Made by a program: the position numbers and the translations under genes
In this document: in pieces, positions 1-7,014 of the stretch
Layout: every line of letters begins with the position of its first letter
How positions within the stretch are numbered: position 1 is the first letter of the stretch
The notes under the pieces: model-generated
What the model was told of the DNA's origin: nothing
What the model saw: only the letters and a program-made list of their open reading frames with translations
Database searches by the model: none
NCBI GenBank assembly: GCA_020426065.1
Contig: JAGQQT010000216.1
Location: 1 to 7,014, forward strand
Length of the DNA stretch: 7,014 bases
DNA from: Planctomycetaceae bacterium
GTDB lineage: Bacteria > Planctomycetota > Planctomycetia > Planctomycetales > Planctomycetaceae
Direction: 5' to 3'

Positions 1-1854
<1,854 letters not shown>

Positions 1855-1862
1855 GAATAACA

Positions 1863-1867
1863 CTCCT
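1863..1867 (-). promoter_or_regulatory. Ribosome binding site of clpC
   Basis: The minus strand reads AGGAG, 8 bases before the clpC ATG, supporting the start at 1854. A hairpin lies 6 bases further upstream (1874-1903). Confidence 0.75.
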
Positions 1868-1873
1868 GTTGTG

Positions 1874-1903
1874 GGATAATAACCGGCAGATCCGGCATTA
1901 TCC
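1874..1903 (-). promoter_or_regulatory. Hairpin in the clpC leader, next to the ribosome binding site
   Basis: GGATAAT (1874-1880) and ATTATCC (1897-1903) are perfect inverted repeats. Inside them CCGG (1883-1886) pairs with CCGG (1892-1895) around a CAGAT loop, so a stem of 7 plus 4 base pairs with a small internal bulge is possible. It ends 6 bases from the AGGAG of clpC. A role in translation control or as an operator is inference only; no known riboswitch or RNA thermometer class is recognised. Confidence 0.4.
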
Positions 1904-1973
1904 GCATTGATGAACCAGTACGGGTCATCAGATGAATTGATTTGATACTTTCAACCGTCAGGCAGAACTGTTC

Positions 1974-2002
1974 ATCGTATGTCGCTCATTGTGTCCAGCC
2001 AA
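1974..2002 (-). promoter_or_regulatory. Possible sigma70-like promoter of clpC
   Basis: On the minus strand TTGGCT (1997-2002) and TACGAT (1974-1979) are separated by 17 bases, which resembles -35 and -10 boxes. Each is an imperfect match. If used, transcription would begin near 1967 and give a leader of about 110 bases containing the 1874-1903 hairpin. Planctomycete promoter consensus is poorly defined, so this is only a candidate. Confidence 0.18.
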
Positions 2003-2191
2003 GAATAGCATACGAAAAACTTTTTCCTGCCAGTTCTATCCTCCCGTTTTCTGCGGGAACTCTTTTTTTCCGGAAAGGACAGATCGCACAGCTTATGCAG
2101 GAATTCTAGTTCTCCCAACAGATTGCGACAAGATAAGTCCCGTCGACAGCAGACAACAAGCCAGTTCCTGGACTGCCGGGGATGCCATTTT

Positions 2192-2228
2192 GTGACGAAC
2201 CGGCGACAACTCTGGCCTGGTTCGTCAC
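2192..2228. repeat. Perfect 10-bp inverted repeat
   Basis: GTGACGAACC (2192-2201) is exactly complementary to GGTTCGTCAC (2219-2228). One G-T and one G-C pair can extend the stem inward to 12 pairs around a 13-base loop. Neither strand has a T-run directly after the stem, so it is not a classic intrinsic terminator. It may be an operator, an RNA structure at the 3' end of the protease mRNA or in a long clpC leader, or part of a dispersed repeat; the sequence alone does not decide. Confidence 0.55.
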
Positions 2229-2248
2229 GTGGGAAAATTTGATAATTG

Positions 2249-2269
2249 CCCCGAAATAGCGATTCGGGG
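2249..2269 (-). terminator. Possible terminator of the protease lipoprotein gene
   Basis: CCCCGAA (2249-2255) and TTCGGGG (2263-2269) form a 7-bp GC-rich stem with a 7-base loop, about 70 bases past the stop codon of the minus-strand protease gene. On the minus strand the stem is followed by an AT-rich stretch ending in TTTT, not by an immediate T-tract. It is therefore a weak terminator candidate. Confidence 0.35.
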
Positions 2270-2338
2270 GCTGGGTCAGTGTTAAAGCAGGCCTCTGAAC
2301 AGGTAAGCTGGCGACATTCGCGGCCAGACACAGAGAAA

Positions 2339-3988
2339 TCAGCGGGGTGCAGTGGCCGTGATCACCTCTTCGGCATTAAAACGGACATCACCCCACAGTT
2401 CCAGGATGAACATCTCGAATTCTTCTGCTGTGCGGTCCTCTCCCTTCTTCTTTTTGACGATCGTTTCGGCAGCTTCTTTCAGCTGCAGATAAGCTGCACG
2501 GGACTTTTCAAGAGAGTCCTTCACTGTTCGTGAGACAGACTCATCTTCCATGATCAGCTTGTGCTCACTGTCCAGATGCGTTCCCCTCAACTTTGGCGAA
2601 ACCCGTTCCCGGACCTTTTCGGCAATATCGGGGGCAATGTCTTTCAGGTATTCCTCATGTGCTTTTTTGAGGACGAGTCGACGTTGTGAAAGCGTTAGTG
2701 GGGGGAGTTCTGCCAGTTTCCGAATCATGTGGATTTTGTAATCCTGCAAGAGGGAAATACAGATGATTGTGTAGACCGCGGAGTCACCGTAATAAGCGAT
2801 TGCGGCATTGTGGGCCAGATTTCGTCCAAATTCCCGTGAATAACGATCTTCCACACGCGTAATGTGGCCCTCCTGCAATTCCTCAGACAGGTTGATCCAC
2901 TGAGTAAATGCATCCCCGGCAATGTCGCTGGAGCGGGCAAAGGAGTAGCCTACCTGTTCGTAATTGTCGGACTGGATGATTTTGTAACTCACCACACCCA
3001 GAACCTGAGTGGTGCCAGAACGAACGACCGGCCCCCCGCTGTATCCGGGATAGATTTCAACATCGAGTCGCAATTCATCAGGACGTACGGCAGCCACCTT
3101 GCAGCTGCGGGCATACATGGGATCGTATTCCCCATTCCGCCCCGGATTTCCCATCACCAGAACTTCGTCCCCTTGCGCTGCACTCCCGCCAGACCAGAGC
3201 CAGTAATGTTCTTCACTGACCGGTTCGGCCAGTCGCAATACGGCCACATCCTGTTTCTGGTCGTAAAACAGCAGCCGGGCATTCTCATAAGTTACTTCCC
3301 GTGATTCATCAGGATAGAAAGTATATTTCAGATCACCGACATTTTTGGCCGCCACGCAATGAGCAGCCGTCACAATAGTCTGTCGATCCCCATAGAGAAA
3401 ACCGGACCCAAATCCGCCATCAGGAATGCGGACCAGACAGGTGGCGGATTTGATCAGTTCTCGAAAATCTGCCTCTCCGAGCAGATCAAACTCCACACTC
3501 ACTTCTTCATTTTTAGTCAGTTGTACGGGAGCACTCTGCTGGACATGCCCAAAAGCATTCGCCTGAACGACCACGGTCTTTTCGCGGGGAATTGTGAATT
3601 CATGGGTCAATTCACCCTTCGTCAACGTAAATTCCTCGATCACTTCCGATGTGGCACCGTCCAGAATACTGATTGTGGATCCAAAGAGGTCAGTTCGGGC
3701 CGTCAGCTGAAATTCCTTTTTGGCAGAATCAGGTGTCGGGGCTGAAGCAGGAGTGGGAGCATTGCCCAGCATCTGGTCTGCAGGCTGAATGGGCGGACCC
3801 GGATTGACTGATCCACCTGTATTCTGATTGGCATTCGTGACCGGAGGCAGATCGCCCCCCTGATCCTGGCAGCCAGAACAAAGGAAAAGCAGAGCCCAGC
3901 AACCGATCAGGGCAGGAGATTTCAGCACGGCATGGCACAATGAAGTATTCATTATCTGTTTACTTTGGTGATCATATTTCCGGAGCAT
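2339..3988 (-). CDS. Putative lipoprotein with trypsin-like serine protease domain
   Basis: Predicted exported serine endopeptidase of the trypsin/HtrA-like fold, 549 residues. The N-terminus has a basic segment and a hydrophobic stretch ending LCSGC (Cys40). This resembles a lipobox but has Cys at -3, so a lipid anchor is likely but not certain. A Pro/Asn/Thr-rich linker follows (about 45-88), then a small beta-rich domain (about 92-171) that may be PEGA- or carboxypeptidase-regulatory-like. The protease domain (about 178-360) has GSGFLYG, the catalytic His in TAAHC (His210), Asp in QDVAVLRL (Asp247) and Ser in GYSGGPV (Ser317), so the triad is complete. Residues 370-549 are helical and highly charged, with many Lys/Glu, and match no domain I know. 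No PDZ domain is evident, unlike classical HtrA. An upstream in-frame ATG at 4024 would add 12 residues, but the ATG at 3988 has a strong GGAGG 6 bases upstream. Substrate unknown. Confidence 0.85.
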   Translation of the reverse strand: MLRKYDHQSKQIMNTSLCHAVLKSPALIGCWALLFLCSGCQDQGGDLPPVTNANQNTGGSVNPGPPIQPADQMLGNAPTPASAPTPDSAKKEFQLTARTDLFGSTISILDGATSEVIEEFTLTKGELTHEFTIPREKTVVVQANAFGHVQQSAPVQLTKNEEVSVEFDLLGEADFRELIKSATCLVRIPDGGFGSGFLYGDRQTIVTAAHCVAAKNVGDLKYTFYPDESREVTYENARLLFYDQKQDVAVLRLAEPVSEEHYWLWSGGSAAQGDEVLVMGNPGRNGEYDPMYARSCKVAAVRPDELRLDVEIYPGYSGGPVVRSGTTQVLGVVSYKIIQSDNYEQVGYSFARSSDIAGDAFTQWINLSEELQEGHITRVEDRYSREFGRNLAHNAAIAYYGDSAVYTIICISLLQDYKIHMIRKLAELPPLTLSQRRLVLKKAHEEYLKDIAPDIAEKVRERVSPKLRGTHLDSEHKLIMEDESVSRTVKDSLEKSRAAYLQLKEAAETIVKKKKGEDRTAEEFEMFILELWGDVRFNAEEVITATAPR

Positions 3989-4513
3989 CTCTTTCCTCCG
4001 CAGAAACAGATGCTTCAACTTCAAAATTTCAAGTCTCAGACCTGATCACTCCTGATGGAGCAAAAACCTCTCCCCGTTCTAAACCGCAGGGGAAAACTCA
4101 GAAATAAACGGAACATACGAGCATTGAATCTATCTGTACGAAAATTTACTGTACACTTGAAGGATCTCGTCGGCAATTCTTAAATCAGTTCTTCGAACCA
4201 GATCGTGCGATTTCAGGGAAAAACCTCAGTACCCATTCCCACCCCGTTATCCTGAGGGAGTTCTTGTTCCAGCGGCTTTGATTCGTTCATCAGAACAGAT
4301 AGACTTTCGAACTTCCTCAGAAAAACAGATGACATCAAAAGCAGACAGAGGTTCAGGAATGACCTCCCCAGGCACTGGTTTGGCCAGGATGAGCTTTGCT
4401 TGGATGGGGAAATAGAAGATTGAATCGGGACTGTTCGAGTCGGAAATGGATGCCTGACGGACAGAAATCGGGTTAGTTTTACCGGAAACATGTGTCAGGG
4501 CGCTGAGAGAAAC
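3989..4513. other. Divergent intergenic region between the protease gene and rpiB
   Basis: This stretch of about 525 bases separates divergent genes and should hold both promoters. A weak plus-strand candidate is TTGAAG (4157-4162), 17 bases, TTAAAT (4180-4185), which would leave a leader of about 320 bases before rpiB. CTGTAC occurs twice, at 4134 and 4149. Minus-strand frames at 4213-4491 and 4247-4825 are open but have no recognisable domain, and the second runs antisense into rpiB. I see no convincing gene, repeat array or strong terminator. Confidence 0.5.
3995..3999 (-). promoter_or_regulatory. Ribosome binding site of the protease lipoprotein gene
   Basis: The minus strand reads GGAGG, 6 bases before the ATG at 3988. 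It decides that start over the upstream ATG at 4024 and the ATG at 3952, neither of which has a comparable site. Confidence 0.75.
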
Positions 4514-4999
4514 ATGAATAATCGCGAAATGCCAACGGTCGCCATCGGTGGGGATCATGCCGGTTTTCTGATGAAATTGGAACTGGTTCCTTTCCTGCAG
4601 AATCATGGTGTGACCCTGATTGACTGCGGGACCAACAGCGATGCTCCAGCGGATTTTCCCCTGTTTGCCGAGCTGGTCGGCCAGAAGGTCATTTCCGGCG
4701 AAGTGGATCGGGGGATTCTTGTCTGCGGAAGCGGAGTGGGAGTGAGTGTGGCGGCTAACAAGATTCCCGGCATCCGGGCCAGTCTCTGTCACGATTCCTA
4801 TTCGGCTCATCAAGGGGTTGAACACGATGATATGAACGTCCTGTGCCTGGGAGCACGTGTCATCGGCCCTTCACTCGCTCAGGAGATCATTCTTTCCTTT
4901 CTGAATGCTCGCTATACCCCTCTGCCGCGACATCAGAAAAGGGTTGACATGATCCTGGAAATCGAGAGAAAAGCGCTGGCCGGAGAATATTCCCGCTGA
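4514..4999 (+). CDS. rpiB: Ribose-5-phosphate isomerase B (RpiB/LacA/LacB family)
   Basis: Interconverts ribose 5-phosphate and ribulose 5-phosphate in the non-oxidative pentose phosphate pathway, in the cytoplasm. The 161-residue product is about the usual family length. Motifs are IGGDHAGF (11-18, with the substrate-contacting Asp14/His15), DAPADFP (43-49), GILVCGSGVGVSVAANKIPGIR (67-88) with the catalytic Cys71, EHDDMNVLCLGARVIG (103-118) with His104, and RHQKRV (139-144). The Cys-containing active site is the E. coli type, not the mycobacterial Cys-less type. The base after the active-site His, usually Asn in HND, is Asp here. The ATG at 4514 is preferred because GAGAG lies 4 bases upstream; an ATG at 4490 would add 8 residues, and the ATG at 4529 (MPTVAIGG) is also possible. 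The aldo/keto reductase gene follows after 47 bases. Some family members act on allose or galactose 6-phosphate, so substrate is inferred. Confidence 0.93.
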   Translation: MNNREMPTVAIGGDHAGFLMKLELVPFLQNHGVTLIDCGTNSDAPADFPLFAELVGQKVISGEVDRGILVCGSGVGVSVAANKIPGIRASLCHDSYSAHQGVEHDDMNVLCLGARVIGPSLAQEIILSFLNARYTPLPRHQKRVDMILEIERKALAGEYSR

Positions 5000-5037
5000 C
5001 TGAGTGCGGGTGATGTGTGCGGGTCAATTCTTCGCAA

Positions 5038-5043
5038 AGGGAG
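5038..5043 (+). promoter_or_regulatory. Ribosome binding site of the aldo/keto reductase gene
   Basis: AGGGAG lies 3 bases before the ATG at 5047. It favours that start over the in-frame GTG at 5017, for which no purine-rich site of equal quality is seen. Confidence 0.6.
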
Positions 5044-5046
5044 ACC

Positions 5047-6039
5047 ATGTTCAGTGCAGTACCGGGAGGACATGCCTGGAAGGGATTTCCAGTCGGACTC
5101 GGTCTGGCAGCACTGGGCCGACCTGGTTATATCAACCTGGGCCACGCTCAGGATCTGCAGCATGAGTACGATGTTGCTGCCATGGAGCGAAGGGCTCACG
5201 AAGTCCTTGATGCGGCTTATGGGGCCGGGATCCGTTACTTTGATGCCGCTCGCTCATACGGTCGAGCCGAGTTCTTCCTGCAGAGCTGGCTGGCGAGTCG
5301 TGTGGATCTGACAGATCTCATCATCGGCTCCAAGTGGGGTTATCAATACACTGCGGAGTGGCAGGTTGAAGCGGAAGTCCATGAGCAGAAAGAGCACTCT
5401 GCGGAACGGCTAACCCGCCAGTGGAACGAATCCCGTTCCATTCTGGGGAGTCATCTGAACCTTTATCAGATTCACTCGGCGACTCTGGAAAGTGGCGTGC
5501 TCGACAACCGCGAGGTCCTGGAAAAACTGGCAGAAATTCAACAGCTCGGTGTGTTGATCGGGTTAAGTGTCAGTGGCCCTGCTCAAGCAGCTGTTATCCA
5601 GAAGGCACGCGAAGTGAGTGTCAATGGTGTCCGCCTGTTTGACGCCGTTCAAGCGACCTGGAACCTGCTGGAACGCTCCGCAACCGAGCAGTTGCAGCAG
5701 GCTCATGATGCGGGAATGATTGTGATCATCAAGGAATCCCTGGCAAATGGGCGATTAACTTACCGCAATCCTCAGTTTGTTAAGGAGCCAGTCTGGCGGG
5801 CAGTTCAGTCAGAAGCCGATCGATTGCAGGTTTCGATTGATACTCTGGCACTGGCCAATGTCATCCAGCAACCCTGGGTATCAATCGTGTTGAGTGGAGC
5901 CTCAACCCTCGACCAGTTGCAATCCAACCTGACAGCCCTGTCGCTCCTGGAAGAAAACATTCCCAGCGACTTGCTGGCAGATTTAGTTGAATCACCGGAG
6001 GAGTACTGGAGTAAACGTAGTCAACTGAAGTGGAATTAA
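5047..6039 (+). CDS. Aldo/keto reductase
   Basis: NAD(P)H-dependent oxidoreductase of the AKR superfamily, TIM-barrel fold, cytoplasmic, 330 residues, which is a normal length. The full catalytic tetrad is visible: Asp66 and Tyr71 in YFDAARSYG, Lys96 in IIGSKWGY and His143 in YQIHSATLES. Cofactor-binding elements appear later: KESLANGRL (229-237) and SGASTLDQLQSNL (283-295). No ferredoxin-like iron-sulfur extension follows, unlike some AKR homologues. The ATG at 5047 is chosen for its AGGGAG; a GTG at 5017 would add 10 residues. The gene starts 47 bases after rpiB with no terminator between them, so co-transcription is likely, but the substrate (sugar, aldehyde or other carbonyl) cannot be read from the sequence. 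No clear intrinsic terminator follows the stop codon. Confidence 0.93.
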   Translation: MFSAVPGGHAWKGFPVGLGLAALGRPGYINLGHAQDLQHEYDVAAMERRAHEVLDAAYGAGIRYFDAARSYGRAEFFLQSWLASRVDLTDLIIGSKWGYQYTAEWQVEAEVHEQKEHSAERLTRQWNESRSILGSHLNLYQIHSATLESGVLDNREVLEKLAEIQQLGVLIGLSVSGPAQAAVIQKAREVSVNGVRLFDAVQATWNLLERSATEQLQQAHDAGMIVIIKESLANGRLTYRNPQFVKEPVWRAVQSEADRLQVSIDTLALANVIQQPWVSIVLSGASTLDQLQSNLTALSLLEENIPSDLLADLVESPEEYWSKRSQLKWN

Positions 6040-6233
6040 GCAGGGGAGTAAGTGTTTGACTGGTAGAATCACCTGCTGAGGTCGTGTTTCAGCTCGAATT
6101 TGTGGATCAGGACTTCATCAGAAATTCATGTCTTGGCGATAATTCACTTCGTTTCGGGGTTTTCTTCAGTCAGACAGCTTTAAAGAAAGCAAATCTGTGT
6201 TCACAGTGCGAAATAATGAACGGTCTGGCTTTC

Positions 6234-6239
6234 AGGGGA
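6234..6239 (+). promoter_or_regulatory. Ribosome binding site of the adaptor protein gene
   Basis: AGGGGA lies 5 bases before the GTG at 6245. It selects this start over in-frame GTG codons at 6197 and 6206, which have no such site. Confidence 0.6.
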
Positions 6240-6244
6240 CAAGA

Positions 6245-7014
6245 GTGAGTTCAGAATCTGCAGGTTTTTTGCCAGTCAGTTTGAACCGGGTTCTTTGGCT
6301 ACTTGTTCCTTTGCTGATGTCAGGCCTGTTTTCTTTCTCGTGTCAGGCTCAACCACCAGCTGATCCGGTCACCAGAAATCTGGAAATTCACCTGTTTCAA
6401 ATCCGGTCAGCACAGATTCGGGAATTGAGTGCCATCAGTAACGGACGAGTTGCGGATGTGAGTGTAAGTCTGGGGCAGGAAGTTCGGGCCGGGGATTTGC
6501 TCTTTCGACTGCAGGTCGACAGACTCGATGCCGATTTGCGTCGGGCACTGGTGAATTATCGGGGGACACGTTCCACTCTCCGTCAGAATCCGGAAGAAGA
6601 TGGCAAAGACCCGGCATTGACCGAACTGCGGGAACTGGCGGACCGTTTCCGGAAACAGGCCGTGATTGCGCCGTTTACGGGAATCATTGATCGTTTTCAG
6701 GTTTTGCAGAAAGAACAGGTTCGCATTGGCCAGCCGGTCGCCCGCATTGTGGAAACGACCCGCTTGCAGGTAAGAATTCCGGTAGATGGCAGTACCGTTT
6801 CGATTGGTCAGGAAGTTCCACTGCTGCTGACAGAAGGGAGAACAGTGGGCAGGGTTGTAGAAGTCCTGCCGCCGGATGCGGAGGCCCAGATTTTTCGACC
6901 TCTGTTGAACAGTCCGGGAATTGCCCTGATCGTGATCGACAACCGGAGTCGTTTCCTGCGAGATGGCGATTTTGCCGTTCTGCCGGCTGCACCTTATGGA
7001 CTGATTCCCGATGC
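6245..7014 (+). CDS. HlyD/RND-type periplasmic adaptor (membrane fusion) protein, 3' end outside window
   Basis: Adaptor subunit that links an inner-membrane transporter to an outer-membrane channel; 256 residues are visible and the frame stays open to the right edge. A hydrophobic segment (about 16-32, LWLLVPLLMSGLFSF) ends at SC (Cys33), so the protein is exported, either as a lipoprotein with an atypical lipobox or by ordinary signal peptidase. The first half of a biotinyl-lipoyl-like domain is at 63-90 (NGRVADVSVSLGQEVRAGDLLF). A short helical hairpin follows (about 92-138). The second lipoyl half is VIAPFTGIID (140-149) with VRIGQPVARIVE (159-170), leading into a beta-barrel region (174 onward). 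This order is typical of RND adaptors such as the AcrA/CusB group. The hairpin, only about 45 residues, is short for the family. The GTG start is chosen because of the AGGGGA site. The transporter partner probably lies downstream; its substrate is unknown. Confidence 0.85.
   Translation, partial: MSSESAGFLPVSLNRVLWLLVPLLMSGLFSFSCQAQPPADPVTRNLEIHLFQIRSAQIRELSAISNGRVADVSVSLGQEVRAGDLLFRLQVDRLDADLRRALVNYRGTRSTLRQNPEEDGKDPALTELRELADRFRKQAVIAPFTGIIDRFQVLQKEQVRIGQPVARIVETTRLQVRIPVDGSTVSIGQEVPLLLTEGRTVGRVVEVLPPDAEAQIFRPLLNSPGIALIVIDNRSRFLRDGDFAVLPAAPYGLIPD

Larger units (their letters stand above)
1855..2338. other. Intergenic region between clpC and the protease lipoprotein gene
   Basis: This 484-base stretch holds no convincing gene. 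It contains the clpC ribosome binding site, a candidate promoter, and inverted repeats at 1874-1903, 2192-2228 and 2249-2269. A 119-codon minus-strand frame (1972-2331) is open, but its product is rich in Cys and Arg, has no recognisable domain and lacks a clear ribosome binding site. I treat it as non-coding. The length suggests clpC is transcribed from its own promoter rather than by read-through. Confidence 0.6.

Noticed and set aside
2042..2069. Terminator-like TCCCG...CGGGA stem followed by seven T on the plus strand
   Set aside because: The stem is only 5 bp and no plus-strand gene runs into it, so there is nothing to terminate unless an antisense transcript exists.
1972..2331. A 119-codon minus-strand frame between the protease gene and clpC
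   Set aside because: Cys/Arg-rich composition, no domain, no convincing ribosome binding site, and it covers the two strong inverted repeats.
4213..4491. A 92-codon minus-strand frame starting next to rpiB
   Set aside because: Low-complexity Ser/Leu-rich product without domain; it overlaps another minus-strand frame and has no clear ribosome binding site.
6039..6077. AGCAGG and CCTGCT inverted repeat after the aldo/keto reductase
   Set aside because: Six-base arms with a 27-base loop and no T-tract are too weak to call a terminator.
6435..6992. Minus-strand frames at 6435-6617 and 6684-6992
   Set aside because: They are shadows of the adaptor protein gene, whose lipoyl and beta-barrel motifs are clear on the plus strand.

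Overview
The window looks like ordinary chromosomal DNA from a planctomycete (Planctomycetota, probably Planctomycetales). This is inferred from the protein character: a ClpC with the short UVR-type middle domain, an RpiB with a long C-terminus, and a large exported trypsin-like protease with a Pro/Thr/Asn-rich linker. The moderate GC content and mixed start codons with visible Shine-Dalgarno sequences fit as well. A genus cannot be assigned without database searches. I see no tRNA, rRNA, CRISPR array, insertion sequence or phage gene.

Left half, minus strand. Bases 1-1854 hold the first 618 codons of clpC, the AAA+ unfoldase of the ClpCP protease; its 3' end lies beyond the left edge. Upstream of it, 1855-2338 has no convincing gene but contains three inverted repeats: one just ahead of the clpC ribosome binding site, a perfect 10-bp repeat further up, and a possible terminator after the next gene. 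Bases 2339-3988 encode a putative lipoprotein with a trypsin-fold serine protease domain (complete His/Asp/Ser triad) between a small beta-rich domain and a charged helical C-terminal region that I do not recognise. Both genes point the same way and both concern protein quality control, but nothing shows that they act together.

Middle. Bases 3989-4513 are a divergent intergenic region separating the protease gene from two plus-strand genes.

Right half, plus strand. rpiB (ribose-5-phosphate isomerase B, 4514-4999) is followed 47 bases later by an aldo/keto reductase (5047-6039). They probably form a two-gene operon of sugar-phosphate or carbonyl metabolism. After a 205-base gap, a GTG-started gene (6245 to the right edge) encodes the N-terminal 256 residues of a HlyD/RND-type periplasmic adaptor, presumably the first gene of an efflux locus continuing beyond the window.

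No clearly new multi-gene system is visible. The most interesting items are the unassigned C-terminal domain of the protease lipoprotein and the structured region between that gene and clpC.
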